A stretch of 64,000 nucleotides of DNA from Pardosa pseudoannulata (taxonomy: Eukaryota > Arthropoda > Arachnida > Araneae > Lycosidae). The translations under genes were made by a program, and so were the position numbers. This document shows, one piece after another, positions 63,501-64,000 of this stretch. The stretch covers positions 78,325,186 to 78,389,185 of the forward strand of contig CM063501.1 in the NCBI GenBank assembly GCA_032207245.1, given 5' to 3'. Under the pieces are notes generated by a model. The model did no database searches. It was not told the origin of the DNA and saw only the letters and a list, made by a program, of their open reading frames with translations. The stretch's first letter is position 1. The number at the start of each line of letters is the position of its first letter.

Positions 63501-64000
<500 letters not shown>

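Overview
The window is strongly A+T-rich eukaryotic DNA dominated by repeats. I found no convincing host protein-coding gene. It carries RNA polymerase III-type SINEs with tRNA-like heads, a Tc1 transposon with a DD34E transposase, TTAA-flanked (piggyBac-like) elements, a short Helitron-like element and long (TA)n microsatellites, so it is an animal genome. From memory, the Tc1 protein and the SINE types look like those common in orb-weaving spiders. I take an arachnid source as likely but unproven, since no search was possible.

Layout. About twelve mutually unrelated tandem arrays fill more than half of the window: A 0.87-7.06 kb (about 307-bp monomers), B 11.1-15.6 kb (about 385 bp), C 16.08-18.39 kb (about 355 bp, inside a TTAA-flanked element), D1/D2 19.86-24.05 kb (about 330 bp degenerate, then about 265 bp), E 24.4-26.9 kb (about 153 bp), F 29.88-30.96 kb (132 bp), G 34.93-35.71 kb (about 225 bp), H 41.1-44.35 kb (about 311 bp), I 47.4-51.85 kb (about 551 bp), J 52.48-54.0 kb (265 bp), K 54.5-56.8 kb (about 357 bp) and L 57.3-58.6 kb (about 191 bp). 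Many are followed by a short, visibly less A+T-rich spacer of unknown nature. Arrays A, B, D2 and partly I have higher-order periods that all fall near 1.05-1.15 kb although their monomers differ.

Mobile elements. Two main SINE families are present. SINE-A is at 6.4, 18.8, 28.6 and 63.5 kb, with divergent relatives at 8.3 and 31.8 kb. SINE-B is at 28.2, 32.0 and 39.6 kb, with a fragment at 35.7 kb. Six elements are flanked by TTAA with short inverted termini (16.08, 33.97, 39.66, 44.74, 59.18 and 61.29 kb). The one at 39.66 kb still carries a broken N-terminal piece of a piggyBac-type transposase and sits inside a SINE-B that has its own target-site duplication. The Tc1 element at 37.09-38.59 kb is nearly complete, but its transposase has a single frameshift near the C-terminus.

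The most interesting patterns are: three TTAA elements with GTAC-containing subterminal motifs repeated every 43-45 bp; a TTAA element filled by a satellite in which each monomer starts with a terminus-like sequence and a palindrome; a SINE whose tRNA-like head plus adjacent sequence is tandemly triplicated; and the shared ~1.1-kb higher-order period. Together they suggest that in this genome transposon ends and SINE heads may seed tandem arrays.
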